A stretch of DNA of 64,000 nucleotides from Lachnospiraceae bacterium (GCA_022483465.1 JAKVNF010000004.1:768437-832436), one strand, 5' to 3'; numbered from the stretch's first letter, positions 34,082-44,617 are shown. Notes: generated by a model not told the origin, from the letters alone. Translations and numbers: made by a program.

Positions 34082-35665
34082 TCAGATGTCCAGCAGCTCG
34101 CTGTAGACCTTCAGCGCGCCGTCGGTCTCGTGGGCGAGGACCTTCTTGGCGAGGATCTTGCCGAGCTGGACGCCCTCCTGGTCGAAGCTGTTCACGTTCC
34201 ACAAAAATCCCTGGAACATGATCTTGTTCTCGAAGTGGGCGAGCAGGGCACCCAGGGAAGCGGGGGTCAGCTCATCGCCGATGATGATCGAAGACGGTCT
34301 GCCGCCGGCGAAGTTCTTGTTGGGATTCTCATCCTTCTTGCCGCAGGCAAAGGCGACGATCTGTGCCGCCACGTTGGCGCAGAGCTTCTGCTGGCTGGTG
34401 GAGCCCTCGATCACCACATCGGTGCCGATCTGGCTCTTGCGGAAGCCGACGAACTGCAGCGGGATGATGTTGGTTCCCTGGTGCAGGAGCTGGTAGAAGG
34501 AGTGCTGGCCGTTGGTGCCGGGCTCACCGAAGATGATGGGGCCGGTCACGTAGTTGAGCGGCTCGCCGAAGCGGTTGACGCTCTTGCCGTTGGACTCCAT
34601 GTCCACCTGCTGCAGGTGTGCCGGGAAGCGGGAGAGTGCCTGAGAATAAGGAAGAACCGCAGTGGCCTCATAGCCGCAGACATTGCGCTCGTAGACGCCG
34701 ATCAGGGCATCGAGCATGTCGGGGTTCTTCAGAGGATCGGTCTCGGTTGCTGCCACATCCTCGGCATGCGCGCCGTCGAGGAAGTCAGCGAAGACCTCCG
34801 GTCCGAAGGCCAGGGAGAGCACCGCGCCGCCCACAGCGGAGCTGGAGGAGTAGCGGCCGCCGATGTAGTTGTCCATGTAGAAGGCGTCCAGATAGCCCTC
34901 GTTCTTTGCCAGCGGAGAGGTCTCGCTGGTCACGGCGATCATGTGCCTGGCGGGGTTGAGGCCGAGCTTGGTCAGGGCATCCTTGACGAAGGACTCGTTG
35001 GTCAGCGTCTCCAGCGTGGTGCCGGACTTGGAGACCAGGATGAAGATCGAGTGTGCCACATCCGTGGAGGTGAGGACCGCTGCCGCGTCATCGGGATCCA
35101 CGTTGGAGATGAACTTTGCGGTCATCTTCAGCTTGCCGTTGGTCTTTGCCCAGTTCTCCAGGGCAAGGTACAGGGCTCTGGGGCCTAAGTCGGAGCCGCC
35201 GATGCCGATCTGCACAACGCTGGTGAACTTCTCACCGTTCTCGTTGACGATCTCACCGTTGTGAACCTTGTTGGCGAAGGCGGCGATGCGGCGCTGCTGC
35301 TCCACATAGAACTCCCGCTTGTTGACGCCGTCGGCGATCACGTCCTGGCCGAGCTGGCCGCGGCAGAGCTGGTGCAGAACCAGTCGCTTCTCGCCGGTGT
35401 TGATGACGGCGCCGTTGTAAAGTGCCTCAAATTTCTCAGAAAGCTGCGCCTGTTTTGCAAGGGCAGCCAGTGCCTGCAGGGTGTCGTCATCCACTGCCTT
35501 GGCAGCGTAGTTGTAGACCAGTCCCTCGGCCATCGGAACGCTGTAGTTCTTCACGCGCTCTGCGCCGCTCTCGCCGGACATGACCGCCGCAAGATCGACG
35601 GGCTTGGTCTTTGCAAGGGCCTTGAAGGAATCCAGGGTATCCAGATTGTTCCACTCAACTGACAT
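34082..35665 (-). CDS. pgi: Glucose-6-phosphate isomerase
   Basis: A 527-residue enzyme converting glucose 6-phosphate to fructose 6-phosphate. Signatures: QIGIGGSDLGPRA, SKSGTTLETLTNE (SIS phosphate loop), GGRYSSSSAVG (PGI signature 1 region), FGEPGTNGQHSFYQLLHQG (catalytic Glu and His) and the C-terminal SFDQEGVQLGK (catalytic Lys). ATG 35665 has AAAAGGAG upstream; the longer frame does not. A TATAAT on the - strand (35735-35730) is a likely -10 box. It is monocistronic. Confidence 0.95.
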   Translation of the reverse strand: MSVEWNNLDTLDSFKALAKTKPVDLAAVMSGESGAERVKNYSVPMAEGLVYNYAAKAVDDDTLQALAALAKQAQLSEKFEALYNGAVINTGEKRLVLHQLCRGQLGQDVIADGVNKREFYVEQQRRIAAFANKVHNGEIVNENGEKFTSVVQIGIGGSDLGPRALYLALENWAKTNGKLKMTAKFISNVDPDDAAAVLTSTDVAHSIFILVSKSGTTLETLTNESFVKDALTKLGLNPARHMIAVTSETSPLAKNEGYLDAFYMDNYIGGRYSSSSAVGGAVLSLAFGPEVFADFLDGAHAEDVAATETDPLKNPDMLDALIGVYERNVCGYEATAVLPYSQALSRFPAHLQQVDMESNGKSVNRFGEPLNYVTGPIIFGEPGTNGQHSFYQLLHQGTNIIPLQFVGFRKSQIGTDVVIEGSTSQQKLCANVAAQIVAFACGKKDENPNKNFAGGRPSSIIIGDELTPASLGALLAHFENKIMFQGFLWNVNSFDQEGVQLGKILAKKVLAHETDGALKVYSELLDI

Positions 35666-35883
35666 TTGACTTTTCTCCTTTTTGCTGCACAGGCCAAAAA
35701 TACGGCCTGTTTGATCTGCTGCGCCCCTGATTATAACATTTTCCGGCAAAGCTGCCACTGTTTCGGCGAAGGCCCCGCGGACATTTCACCTGCATTTCAC
35801 GATTCCTTTCGATTTCGGGACCGCCCTGCATCGCCGGAATCGGGGCGGCTCGTGTATACTGGGACCAAAGGAGGAAGGCGCCG

Positions 35884-36696
35884 ATGGAGCAGATTTTGCA
35901 GGCAGCAGGGGGCAGCATCCGAAGGGAGGAGATTTCGGATCACCTCATCCGGTTCTCGGAGATGGGAACCTATCTTCCGGGGCATCCCCTCTCGCCGATG
36001 GTGGACAGCTGGCTGTACCTGGGATCGGAGCGGGCGGTCCTCATCGACTGTCTGCAGTCGGTGCAGGGCTTTCTTCCCATCGTGCGGGGGGAGACGGATC
36101 TGCCGCTTTCGGTCCTTCTCACCCACGGCCATCCGGACCACGCGGGGAGAAGCACCCAGGAATTTCTCGATGCGGGGATCCCGGTCTTTCTGGAGCCCCG
36201 GGACTTTGGGATCCTGGAGCGGGGGATCGACAGGGAGAAGATCCTGCCCATTCGGGAGGGGCAGCGCTTTTCCCTGGGAGGCCGCACCCTCACCGCCTGG
36301 TCCTGCCCCGGGCACACCCCGGGCAGCATGATCTTTGCGGACACAGCTTCCGGCATCGCCTTCACCGGGGATGCCATCGGCTCCGGCACGATCTGGCTCT
36401 TTCTTCCCACCTCCCTCCCCCTCGGGATCTGCCGGGAGAGCTTTGGGAAGACCCGGGACCGCTTTGCCGGTGAACATATCCGGACGATCTGCCCCGGGCA
36501 CTTCGCCCAGGCAAAGCGCCCCCTCTCCCAGCAGTACCTGGAGGACCTCGTTGCCTGTACCGACCGGGTTCTTGCCAGGGCGGACGGACCCCTCCCGGTG
36601 CGGCACATGCGCCTCTGGCGGGAAAAACTCGCCTTCTGCGAGACCTCCTATGGGGAGGTGGAGCGGTACTGGTTTGACCCCGCGCGGGCAGTGTAG
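35884..36696 (+). CDS. Metallo-beta-lactamase-fold hydrolase
   Basis: A 270-residue protein with the metal motif LTHGHPDHAG (HxHxDH), then CPGHTPGSMIF and TGDAIGSG, and a later ICPGHFAQ. These bind two metals in the MBL fold. The substrate cannot be told; similar proteins hydrolyse thioesters or lactones or are of unknown use. AAAGGAGG lies before ATG 35884. It stands alone, with a MITE 89 bp downstream. Confidence 0.8.
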   Translation: MEQILQAAGGSIRREEISDHLIRFSEMGTYLPGHPLSPMVDSWLYLGSERAVLIDCLQSVQGFLPIVRGETDLPLSVLLTHGHPDHAGRSTQEFLDAGIPVFLEPRDFGILERGIDREKILPIREGQRFSLGGRTLTAWSCPGHTPGSMIFADTASGIAFTGDAIGSGTIWLFLPTSLPLGICRESFGKTRDRFAGEHIRTICPGHFAQAKRPLSQQYLEDLVACTDRVLARADGPLPVRHMRLWREKLAFCETSYGEVERYWFDPARAV

Positions 36697-36785
36697 AGGG
36701 ATTTCCTATCGAAATGTATACAAAAATACAATAATTCTTGACTTTATATCCCGCATGGCTAAAATATTCCTTAATAAAAACAAAA

Positions 36786-37093
36786 GGCGTTAGTTAAGAA
36801 ACGGGTTGATAAGCGATCGCCTAGCATGAGACCACTAATCCCTCACTTTGAGCTCGAGCTGGGTACACTCCTATCCGTGCTGTGTTGCATCATGTAACAA
36901 AGCATCACCTAGATTGCCTAAAAGCATACACCCACTTGCCGAGCATGTGACTATAAATAACAAGATAGGCATTATGCAGAGAAGAAAAGAGCTCCAAATG
37001 GGGATTCTATATCTTCATCAGACATTATCGCGTCGAGAGTTCACCATGGAGGTTGTGGTATGGAACCCGTCAACCCGGTTCTTTACTAACGCC
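36786..37093. mobile_element. MITE copy 2 (308 bp), IS1595-related ends
   Basis: It is about 98% like copy 1. The TSD AAACAAAA is at 36778-36785 and 37094-37101. It lies between the hydrolase and the citrate synthase gene, 97 bp before the latter's start codon, where it could have displaced or supplied control sequences. Confidence 0.93.
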
Positions 37094-37189
37094 AAACAAA
37101 AATAAAGCAGAGAAGCAGCAGAGCCCTGGGCAAGGGTGCCCGTACCCCCTTGTCTATTGTCCCTGACATTCGGAAAAGGGGGAAACGCC

Positions 37190-38554
37190 ATGAAAATCCA
37201 ATCCAACTTCAATGATGACAATATCCTCGCCCGGTTTTACGGCCGATCCTCCAATTTCACCACCATCCCCAATCACCTCTTCAAGGAGTACAACGTCAAG
37301 AAGGGCCTGCGCAATGACGACGGCACCGGCGTCCGGGTGGGTCTTACCCGGGTCTCCGACGTTGTTGGCTACAAGGTGGGAGAGGACGGCAGGCCGACAC
37401 CCTGCGAAGGAAATCTTTTGTACCGCGGCTACTCCCTGAAGGATCTGGTGAACCACCGCAAGGGAAACGCAGGTTATGAGGAGGTCTGCTTCCTCCTGCT
37501 GTTTGGCTACCTTCCGAACAAGAAGGAGTTCGAGGACTTCAAGCGCAGCCTCTCCTCCCGGTACGATCTGCCGGACAACTTCCTGGTCAATGAGATTCTG
37601 CGGGATCCCGGCAGGAACCTGATGAACGACCTGCAGACCGCAACCCTGCTCCTGTACAACTACGACGACAATCCGGACAGCACCGATGTGTACCAGACGC
37701 TCCTCAAGGGCATCAACCTGATCGCCAAGTATCCCTCCATCGTCTGCTACTCCTACCAGGCCAAAAACCACTACTACAACCGGAAGTCCCTGACGATCCA
37801 CTACCCGCACCCCGAGTACTCCATCGCCGAGAACATCCTGTACATGCTCCGTCCCGACGGGAGCTTCACAACCCAGGAGGCAAACCTCCTGGATGCCCTG
37901 CTGGTGATCCACGCGGATCACGGCGGCGGCAACAACTCCACCTTCACGGACGTCGTGATCGGCTCCACCGGCACGGACATCTACTCCGCCATCACCGGCT
38001 CTCTGGGCTCTCTGAAGGGACCCAAGCACGGCGGCGCCAACATCAGCGCCTCCCGGATGATGAAGGAGGTCATCGACGACATCGGCTACACCGACGACAA
38101 GGACCGGGTCCGGGATGAGGTGAACAAGATCCTGGACGGCGAGCTCTATGACCGGAGCGGCCTGATCTACGGCTTCGGCCACGCGGTCTACACCCTCAGC
38201 GATCCCAGAGCAGAGCTCCTTCGGGGCCTCTGCCAGCAGCTCGCCGAGGAGGAGGAGCAGATGGAGAAGTTCAACTTCTACCGCCTGTTCGAGGACGTGG
38301 TCCGTGAGACCGTCTCCGAGAAGCGGGGCAAGCCGATTCCCACCAACGTGGACTTCTACTCCGGCTTTGCCTACAGCATGCTGGGCATTCCGGAGGATCT
38401 GTACACGCCGCTGTTCGCCATCGCCCGGGTCTCCGGCTGGGTGGCCCACAACATCGAGAACAAGCTCTACGACGGCCGCATCATGCGCCCTGCCACCAAG
38501 TACGTGGGACAGAGCATGGAGTACGTGCCGATGCAGGACCGGATGCCCGGATGA
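37190..38554 (+). CDS. gltA: Citrate synthase
   Basis: A 454-residue enzyme joining acetyl-CoA and oxaloacetate. Seen are LLYRGYSLKDLV, LLVIHADHGGGNNSTF (catalytic His), GSLKGPKHGGAN (His) and GLIYGFGHAVYTLSDPRAE, then VDFYSGFAYSMLGIP (catalytic Asp) and the Arg-containing ARVSGWVAHNIE. It is a cytosolic type II-like form. ATG 37190 follows AAAAGGGGGA; a longer frame was not used. A strong terminator follows. No other TCA gene is adjacent. Confidence 0.93.
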   Translation: MKIQSNFNDDNILARFYGRSSNFTTIPNHLFKEYNVKKGLRNDDGTGVRVGLTRVSDVVGYKVGEDGRPTPCEGNLLYRGYSLKDLVNHRKGNAGYEEVCFLLLFGYLPNKKEFEDFKRSLSSRYDLPDNFLVNEILRDPGRNLMNDLQTATLLLYNYDDNPDSTDVYQTLLKGINLIAKYPSIVCYSYQAKNHYYNRKSLTIHYPHPEYSIAENILYMLRPDGSFTTQEANLLDALLVIHADHGGGNNSTFTDVVIGSTGTDIYSAITGSLGSLKGPKHGGANISASRMMKEVIDDIGYTDDKDRVRDEVNKILDGELYDRSGLIYGFGHAVYTLSDPRAELLRGLCQQLAEEEEQMEKFNFYRLFEDVVRETVSEKRGKPIPTNVDFYSGFAYSMLGIPEDLYTPLFAIARVSGWVAHNIENKLYDGRIMRPATKYVGQSMEYVPMQDRMPG

Positions 38555-38583
38555 GCTCTTCTTACGTTTGAATCAAAAGACCA

Positions 38584-38625
38584 CAAAGGCGCTCTGCGCG
38601 GGAACTCCCGCGCAGAGCGCCTTTG
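38584..38625 (+). terminator. Terminator of the citrate synthase gene
   Basis: CAAAGGCGCTCTGCGCGGGA and its complement form an 18-20 bp perfect stem ending in CCTTTG. The T tract is short because the stem itself ends in AAAGG/CCTTT. Confidence 0.8.
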
Positions 38626-38646
38626 TCATCTTCGAATTCGATTTCT

Positions 38647-38919
38647 TTATGCGGTGTGAACCCCCGGATGGGAGGACCGATGGCCGCCGTGGAAGAAAAG
38701 CTCACACAAAAGAGCCGAGAGGCCGACCACCAGCATCAGGGGCAGGGCCGCCTCCAGAAGGACCAGCCCGCCAAGGAGCACCGCTGCAACGGCATACAAG
38801 AGCGGAAAGCCGATGAGCGCCCAGGGCGTCCAGAAGCTTTCCACCGGCCGGAAGAAGCCGCAGGCCAGCACCGGAACAAAGAAACATACCATCGCAAGTA
38901 TCGTCAGCATCGTGAGCAT
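38647..38919 (-). CDS. Small membrane protein, unknown function
   Basis: A 90-residue protein of three hydrophobic stretches (MLTILAMVCFFVPVLACGFF; LIGFPLLYAVAAVLLGGLVL; LPLMLVVGLSALLCELFF) and a His-rich tail (FFHGGHRSSHPGVH). AGAGGAGG precedes the start on the - strand. It resembles no family I know. The His tail could bind metal, which is speculation. Confidence 0.6.
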   Translation of the reverse strand: MLTMLTILAMVCFFVPVLACGFFRPVESFWTPWALIGFPLLYAVAAVLLGGLVLLEAALPLMLVVGLSALLCELFFHGGHRSSHPGVHTA

Positions 38920-39064
38920 ATCTGCCGCCTCCTCTCTGACGAAGCGTCTTTTTCAAATCAAGTATGTTATAGCACATATGGAACAATCATGCAAGGGGGA
39001 GCTCTGCCTTGCATCCCTTGCGCCCTGCCGATATGATGGGGGCACAAGCAGGAAGGAGAATGCC

Positions 39065-39310
39065 ATGGTCTCATATCGAAAAATCAGCAGACAGGACGAC
39101 AAGGTCATCTACGAGTACTACCCGGAGGGGAATACCGAAGCGCCCGGCATGGTCTGGATCCGGGAGGACGGGAGCGAGTGGGGACTCATCTCCATGCCGG
39201 AGCACTCCTTCTCCGCCTACTACGTCCACGCGGTGCAGGACATCCGGCGCGCGGCAAAATCGGGAGTGATTGCCGAGTCCGGTGAGGTCGAGTGGTATGG
39301 AGAAGAGTAG
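39065..39310 (+). CDS. Small conserved-looking protein, unknown function
   Basis: An 81-residue protein; AAGGAG precedes ATG 39065. It is rich in aromatic and charged residues (KVIYEYYPEGN..., PEHSFSAYYVHAVQDIRRA) and has no signal or membrane segment. The next gene starts 2 bases after its stop, so the two are translated together and may act together. Confidence 0.65.
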   Translation: MVSYRKISRQDDKVIYEYYPEGNTEAPGMVWIREDGSEWGLISMPEHSFSAYYVHAVQDIRRAAKSGVIAESGEVEWYGEE

Positions 39311-39312
39311 CC

Positions 39313-40788
39313 ATGCGCCCAATCAACCTCTACCTCCTGACCAGGGAGCAGGACCCCGGCCTCTTCTCCGCCTATGAGGCCCACCTCTCCGGCAGGGGAC
39401 AGCGCCGGCAGGCAAATGGGAGGGAGCAGGAGTCCCTGCGGGCCCTGGTGGAGGATCTTCTCCGGGATGAGGGGGCCGGGGGACTCTCGCCCCGGGACCT
39501 CGACGGCTTTTACTACTCCTACACGATCCGGCACATCAGCAAGGAGTTCGACCTTCTGAAGTTCCCGAAGGGGAAGAACGCGGTCCTCAACATCGAGCTC
39601 AAGAGCGGGGATGTGGGGGAGGAGCGGATCCGGGAGCAGCTTCTGCAGAACCGCACCTACCTGGGCCACCTCTCCGACACCATCTATTCCTATACCTATG
39701 TGTCCTCTCTCCACCGGCTCTACTGCCTGAACGCCCACAGCTACCTGCAGCAGGTCCCCCTGGAGTCGCTCCGGGCGCTACTGCGGGATCCCGCCTTCTG
39801 GGCCTGCCGGGAGGAGGACATCGACACCCTCTTCGATGCGGTCTACTACCTGATCTCCCCGATCACCACCCCAGAGAAGTTCCTGAACGGGGAGTACTTT
39901 CTGACCAGCCAGCAGATGCAGTTCCGCACCCAGATCCTCGCCGCCCTCCGGAGCGGGAAACGTCCCCTCCTGATCGGCATCGGGGGAAGCGCCGGGACCG
40001 GGAAGACACTCCTTCTCTACGACCTCGCGATGGCGCTCTCGAAAAAGCGACGGGTCACGATTCTCCACTGCGGGCATCTCGCCCAGGGGCACCGGATCCT
40101 GGACCGAAAGCTCAAAAACGTCACCATCGTGGGACTTGCGGAGCACCCCGATTTTGTCCCGGAGGGGACGGACTACCTTCTGGTGGACGAGGCGGGAAGG
40201 CTTTCGCTGGAGGCGTTTCAGGCGCTTACCGACAAGGTGCGGCAGGCAAAACTTCCCTGCCTTTTTTGCTATGATTCCGCCAGGTTTCGCTTTGCCGATG
40301 AAAGCGGCAGGGCGCTTTTATCCTGCATGCGGGAGAAAATGGACCTATCCCTTTCCCTCTCCGGGAACATCCGCATCAACCGGAATCTCGCCCGCTTTGT
40401 GCGGTTTTTCTTCGATCAGCGGGACCTGCCGCCGGAGCGGTCCTTCCCCTCGGTCCTCGTGCGCCTTGCCCACGGGCAAAAGGAGCGGGCACTCCTTGGT
40501 GACCTTCTGCGGGAGGAGGGATATGTCCTCTTTGGGGAGGGGGTGCTGCCGGAGCCCGGGGATGAGACCGACAAGGTGGCGGTCCTTCTCGGGAAGCCCC
40601 TTGCCTATGACGGGCAGGGGTGCCTCTTTGCCGGGGAGGGGGAGGAGGGGCTTTTGACCCTCCTCCATCTCTACGACGAGGTCTCCCGCGCCAGGGAGCA
40701 GCTCTGCCTTCTCGTCTGCGACAACGATCCCCTGTTTGCCTCCCTCATGGAGATGCTTGGTCCCGCACCGGAGCGGGGGGAGGATTGA
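39313..40788 (+). CDS. P-loop ATPase (DUF2075/helicase-like) with nuclease-like N-terminus
   Basis: A 491-residue protein. The N-terminal third has FDLLKFPKGKNAVLNIELKS, with D ... E-x-K spacing, then EQLLQNRTYLGHL, a pattern like a PD-(D/E)xK nuclease. The middle holds Walker A GIGGSAGTGKT and Walker B DYLLVDEAGRLS, then helicase-like blocks (FCYDSARF, LSGNIRINRNLARF) and a C-terminal REQLCLLVCDND. Such proteins are often annotated DUF2075. The role is unknown; a part in DNA processing or phage defence is only an inference. It lies 2 bp after the 81-residue gene. Confidence 0.7.
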   Translation: MRPINLYLLTREQDPGLFSAYEAHLSGRGQRRQANGREQESLRALVEDLLRDEGAGGLSPRDLDGFYYSYTIRHISKEFDLLKFPKGKNAVLNIELKSGDVGEERIREQLLQNRTYLGHLSDTIYSYTYVSSLHRLYCLNAHSYLQQVPLESLRALLRDPAFWACREEDIDTLFDAVYYLISPITTPEKFLNGEYFLTSQQMQFRTQILAALRSGKRPLLIGIGGSAGTGKTLLLYDLAMALSKKRRVTILHCGHLAQGHRILDRKLKNVTIVGLAEHPDFVPEGTDYLLVDEAGRLSLEAFQALTDKVRQAKLPCLFCYDSARFRFADESGRALLSCMREKMDLSLSLSGNIRINRNLARFVRFFFDQRDLPPERSFPSVLVRLAHGQKERALLGDLLREEGYVLFGEGVLPEPGDETDKVAVLLGKPLAYDGQGCLFAGEGEEGLLTLLHLYDEVSRAREQLCLLVCDNDPLFASLMEMLGPAPERGED

Positions 40789-40843
40789 CATTTTGTGCCA
40801 GCAGGACTACAACAGTTAGCTGCAAAGAGAAAAGCTGGTGAGA

Positions 40844-41626
40844 ATGATGGAAAACGAGAGGGAAAAGGCAGTACAGGGTGTTTGCAATTTTGTTCTGGAC
40901 TTCTCCGGAGCAAGGACGCTTCCGGAAAGAAACGGTCTGGAGCGCATTGATGTGTCGCAGGTTCCGGGAACCCACCTGTTCTGCAGCGACGAGGCAAAGG
41001 CCGCCCTGCAGGACATCCTGAAGACCCGGGGGATCAAGGGCATCCACTTTCTGGACGCCGGGGACTTTCACTACGTCTCCCGGCTCACCACGGACCTCGT
41101 GGAGGAGCCCTTCCGGCTGGTGCTGATCGACCACCACACCGACATGCAGGAGAGCGCCGTGCCCTGCGGCCTCTCCTGTGGCAACTGGGCGCTGACGGCA
41201 CTGCGGGAGAATCCGAACCTGAAATCCTGCATCCTGATCGGGCCGCCCGCAGAGGCGGCAAAGACGATCCCCGAGGACGTGCGGGGGAAGGTCACCCTGC
41301 TCTCTCAGGAGGTCCTGGATGAGAAGAGCGCCGAGCGAGCCGCCTGCCGGATCCCGGTGGGGCTCCCGTTCTACCTCTCCATCGACAAGGATGCTCTGGA
41401 CCCGGCCTACTGCGTGACGGACTGGGATCAGGGGGAGCTGACGGTCAACCAGATCTGCACCTTCATCCGCTTCCTGCAGCGCCACGGCAGGATCCTGGGC
41501 ATCGACATCTGCGGCCGGCTCCCGGAGGAGACCGGGGACGTCCAGAAACTCCTGGAGGCCCGGGAGCGGAACGACCGGTCCTCGCGGATGCTTTACGACT
41601 TCATCGAGCGGGGTTTTGCAGCCTGA
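40844..41626 (+). CDS. Arginase/agmatinase/formiminoglutamase-family protein
   Basis: A 260-residue protein with the ureohydrolase metal motifs LIDHHTDMQE (instead of DAHxD) and LSIDKDALDPAY (SxDxDxxDP). The second is complete; the first is changed, HHTD for AHxD. An N-terminal HFLDAGDFHY resembles GGDHS. It probably hydrolyses a guanidino- or formimino-compound. The ribosome site is weak, and the start may be ATG 40844 or 40847. Confidence 0.75.
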   Translation: MMENEREKAVQGVCNFVLDFSGARTLPERNGLERIDVSQVPGTHLFCSDEAKAALQDILKTRGIKGIHFLDAGDFHYVSRLTTDLVEEPFRLVLIDHHTDMQESAVPCGLSCGNWALTALRENPNLKSCILIGPPAEAAKTIPEDVRGKVTLLSQEVLDEKSAERAACRIPVGLPFYLSIDKDALDPAYCVTDWDQGELTVNQICTFIRFLQRHGRILGIDICGRLPEETGDVQKLLEARERNDRSSRMLYDFIERGFAA

Positions 41627-41640
41627 AGCGCAAAACCGGT

Positions 41641-41668
41641 TTGCACCGGCAGCAGGCTGTGCTACAAT
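41641..41668 (+). promoter_or_regulatory. Promoter of the thiamine salvage operon
   Basis: TTGCAC (41641-41646), 16-bp spacer, TACAAT (41663-41668), just after the previous gene and before the TPP aptamer. Confidence 0.7.
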
Positions 41669-41698
41669 AACGCCTGAGTTACCACAACAACATATTGA

Positions 41699-41780
41699 AC
41701 CGAGGGGAGCCGCAAGGCTGAGAGGTGCGAACGAGCACGACCCTTTACCTGATTTGGACAATGCCAACGTAGGGATGTGT
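41699..41780 (+). promoter_or_regulatory. TPP riboswitch (THI element) aptamer
   Basis: The conserved blocks are present in order: GGGGAGCC...GGCTGAGAGG, then CCCTTTACCTGAT, then AATGCCAACGTAGGGA. Binding of thiamine pyrophosphate should switch the downstream terminator (41825-41856) on. It controls thiM-thiE and thiW. Confidence 0.95.
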
Positions 41781-41824
41781 TCCGGGCGCGCCGGATGCGG
41801 TGCGCTGTATCGCCTGCTATACCA

Positions 41825-41856
41825 GGACAGAATCCGATCGGGTTCTGTCCTTTTTT
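41825..41856 (+). terminator. Riboswitch-controlled terminator
   Basis: GGACAGAATCC-GATC-GGGTTCTGTCC followed by six T, 45 bp after the TPP aptamer and 42 bp before the first gene. Confidence 0.9.
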
Positions 41857-41897
41857 GTTGTGTCTGGATTTGGAACATTTCGGAAGGGAGCGCATGT

Positions 41898-43271
41898 ATG
41901 CTGCTGTACCATCGACCGCTGGTGCACCTGATCACCAACTACGTGACGGCAAACGACACCGTCAACCTGATCCTCGCCGCAGGCGGGGCGGCCATCTGTG
42001 CCGACGCCAGGGAGGAGGTGGAAGAGATCACATCCCAGGCCCAGGGCCTGGTGCTGAATCTGGGGACCCCCTCCCCGGCGCGGGCGGAGGCGATGTGCCT
42101 TGCGGGGCAGACGGCAAACAAGATGGGGATCCCCGTGGTGCTGGACCCGGTGGGGGCAGGGGCCTCTTCCTTCCGGAATGCGATTCTTTCTGACCTTCTG
42201 GACAAGGTCCGCTTTACCTGCATCCGGGGCAATGCCTCGGAGATCGCAGCCCTCTGCGGCAGGCACTTTGCGCCGCGGGGCGTGGAGGATGCGGGGGAGA
42301 CCGTGGCAAAAGAAGAGCTTTTGGCACTCTCCCAAAAAACCGGCGCCGTCATCGCCGTCACGGGAAAGACCTGCCTTGTGGCATCGGGGGAGACGCTCCT
42401 TGTCCTTCCCGGGGGCGCCCCGATCCAGAAGCGGATCACGGGGAGCGGCTGCATGCTCTCCGGGTTGATCGGCGCGATGCTGGCAGATCGGGGAGAGACC
42501 CTGACCAAGGAGGCGTCCTTTGCCTGCGTCTGCGGAGCGCTGGAGACCTACCATGCTGCCGCGCGGCAGGCAGCCGCTGCGGCAGCGGGAAGGGGTACCG
42601 CCTCCTTCCGGCAGGCGCTCTTGGATGCGGTGAGCCTTCTTCGGTTCTCCCCCGCCTTTCTTCGGCTCTACGCCGTCACCGACCGGCGCTGGCTCGGGGG
42701 AAGGACTCTGGAGGAAGATGTGGAGGAGGCCCTGAAAGGCGGCGCCACCATGGTGCAGCTTCGGGAGAAGGACCTGGACCGGGCTGCGCTCCTTCAGGAG
42801 GCCGTCTCCCTGACAGGTCTCTGCCACCGCTACGGGGTGCCGCTTCTTGTGGACGACGACGCGGCGGTGGCAAAGGAGGCCGGTGCCGACGGCGTCCACG
42901 TGGGAACCGGGGACATGGCCATCGGGGAGGCCAGGAGGATCCTGGGGCCGGATGGGATCGTGGGCGCTACCGCCCACAACCGGGAGGAGGCCCTCTTTGC
43001 AGAGAAGGCCGGGGCGGACTACCTCGGCTGCGGCGCGGCCTTCGGGAGCGCCACCAAGAAGGAGGCAAAGCCGATGACGCGGGAAACCTACGCGGACATC
43101 ACCTCCCACGTGAGGATTCCGGTGACCGCCATCGGGGGGATCGACGCCGACAACGTGAAGCGCCTTCGGGGCCTTGGCCTTTCCGGCATCGCGGTGATCT
43201 CCGGGATCTTTGCGCAGGAGGACATCCGCGGCGCTGCCCGGGAACTGATTTTGGAGAGCGGGCTGCTGTGA
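41898..43271 (+). CDS. thiM-thiE: Bifunctional hydroxyethylthiazole kinase / thiamine-phosphate synthase (ThiM-ThiE fusion)
   Basis: A 457-residue fusion. Residues 1-255 are ThiM: HLITNYVTANDTVNLILAAG, MGIPVVLDPVGAGAS, VIAVTGKTCLV and RITGSGCMLSGLIGA (catalytic Cys). Residues 260-457 are ThiE: LYAVTDRRWL, GATMVQLREKDLD, PLLVDDDAAVA, GADGVHVGTGDM and AIGGIDADNVKRL. ThiM phosphorylates the salvaged thiazole; ThiE couples it to HMP-PP to make thiamine phosphate. ATG 41898 is preceded by GAAGGGAG. It is under the TPP riboswitch. Confidence 0.93.
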   Translation: MLLYHRPLVHLITNYVTANDTVNLILAAGGAAICADAREEVEEITSQAQGLVLNLGTPSPARAEAMCLAGQTANKMGIPVVLDPVGAGASSFRNAILSDLLDKVRFTCIRGNASEIAALCGRHFAPRGVEDAGETVAKEELLALSQKTGAVIAVTGKTCLVASGETLLVLPGGAPIQKRITGSGCMLSGLIGAMLADRGETLTKEASFACVCGALETYHAAARQAAAAAAGRGTASFRQALLDAVSLLRFSPAFLRLYAVTDRRWLGGRTLEEDVEEALKGGATMVQLREKDLDRAALLQEAVSLTGLCHRYGVPLLVDDDAAVAKEAGADGVHVGTGDMAIGEARRILGPDGIVGATAHNREEALFAEKAGADYLGCGAAFGSATKKEAKPMTRETYADITSHVRIPVTAIGGIDADNVKRLRGLGLSGIAVISGIFAQEDIRGAARELILESGLL

Positions 43272-43298
43272 GCCATCCATCACAGAGGAGAGAAGAAC

Positions 43299-44532
<1,234 letters not shown>

Positions 44533-44617
44533 AGCGGCAGGCCTTCATCTGGCGGGCGGCTTTCTGGGTATGGTATACTGGCCCTGTCAGACCGCAGGGG
44601 GCGGCCCAAGGAGAACC

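Noticed and set aside
41616..41897. Upstream extension of the ThiM-ThiE frame by 94 codons
   Set aside because: It would cover the TPP riboswitch and its terminator; ATG 41898 has a ribosome site and matches the usual ThiM start.
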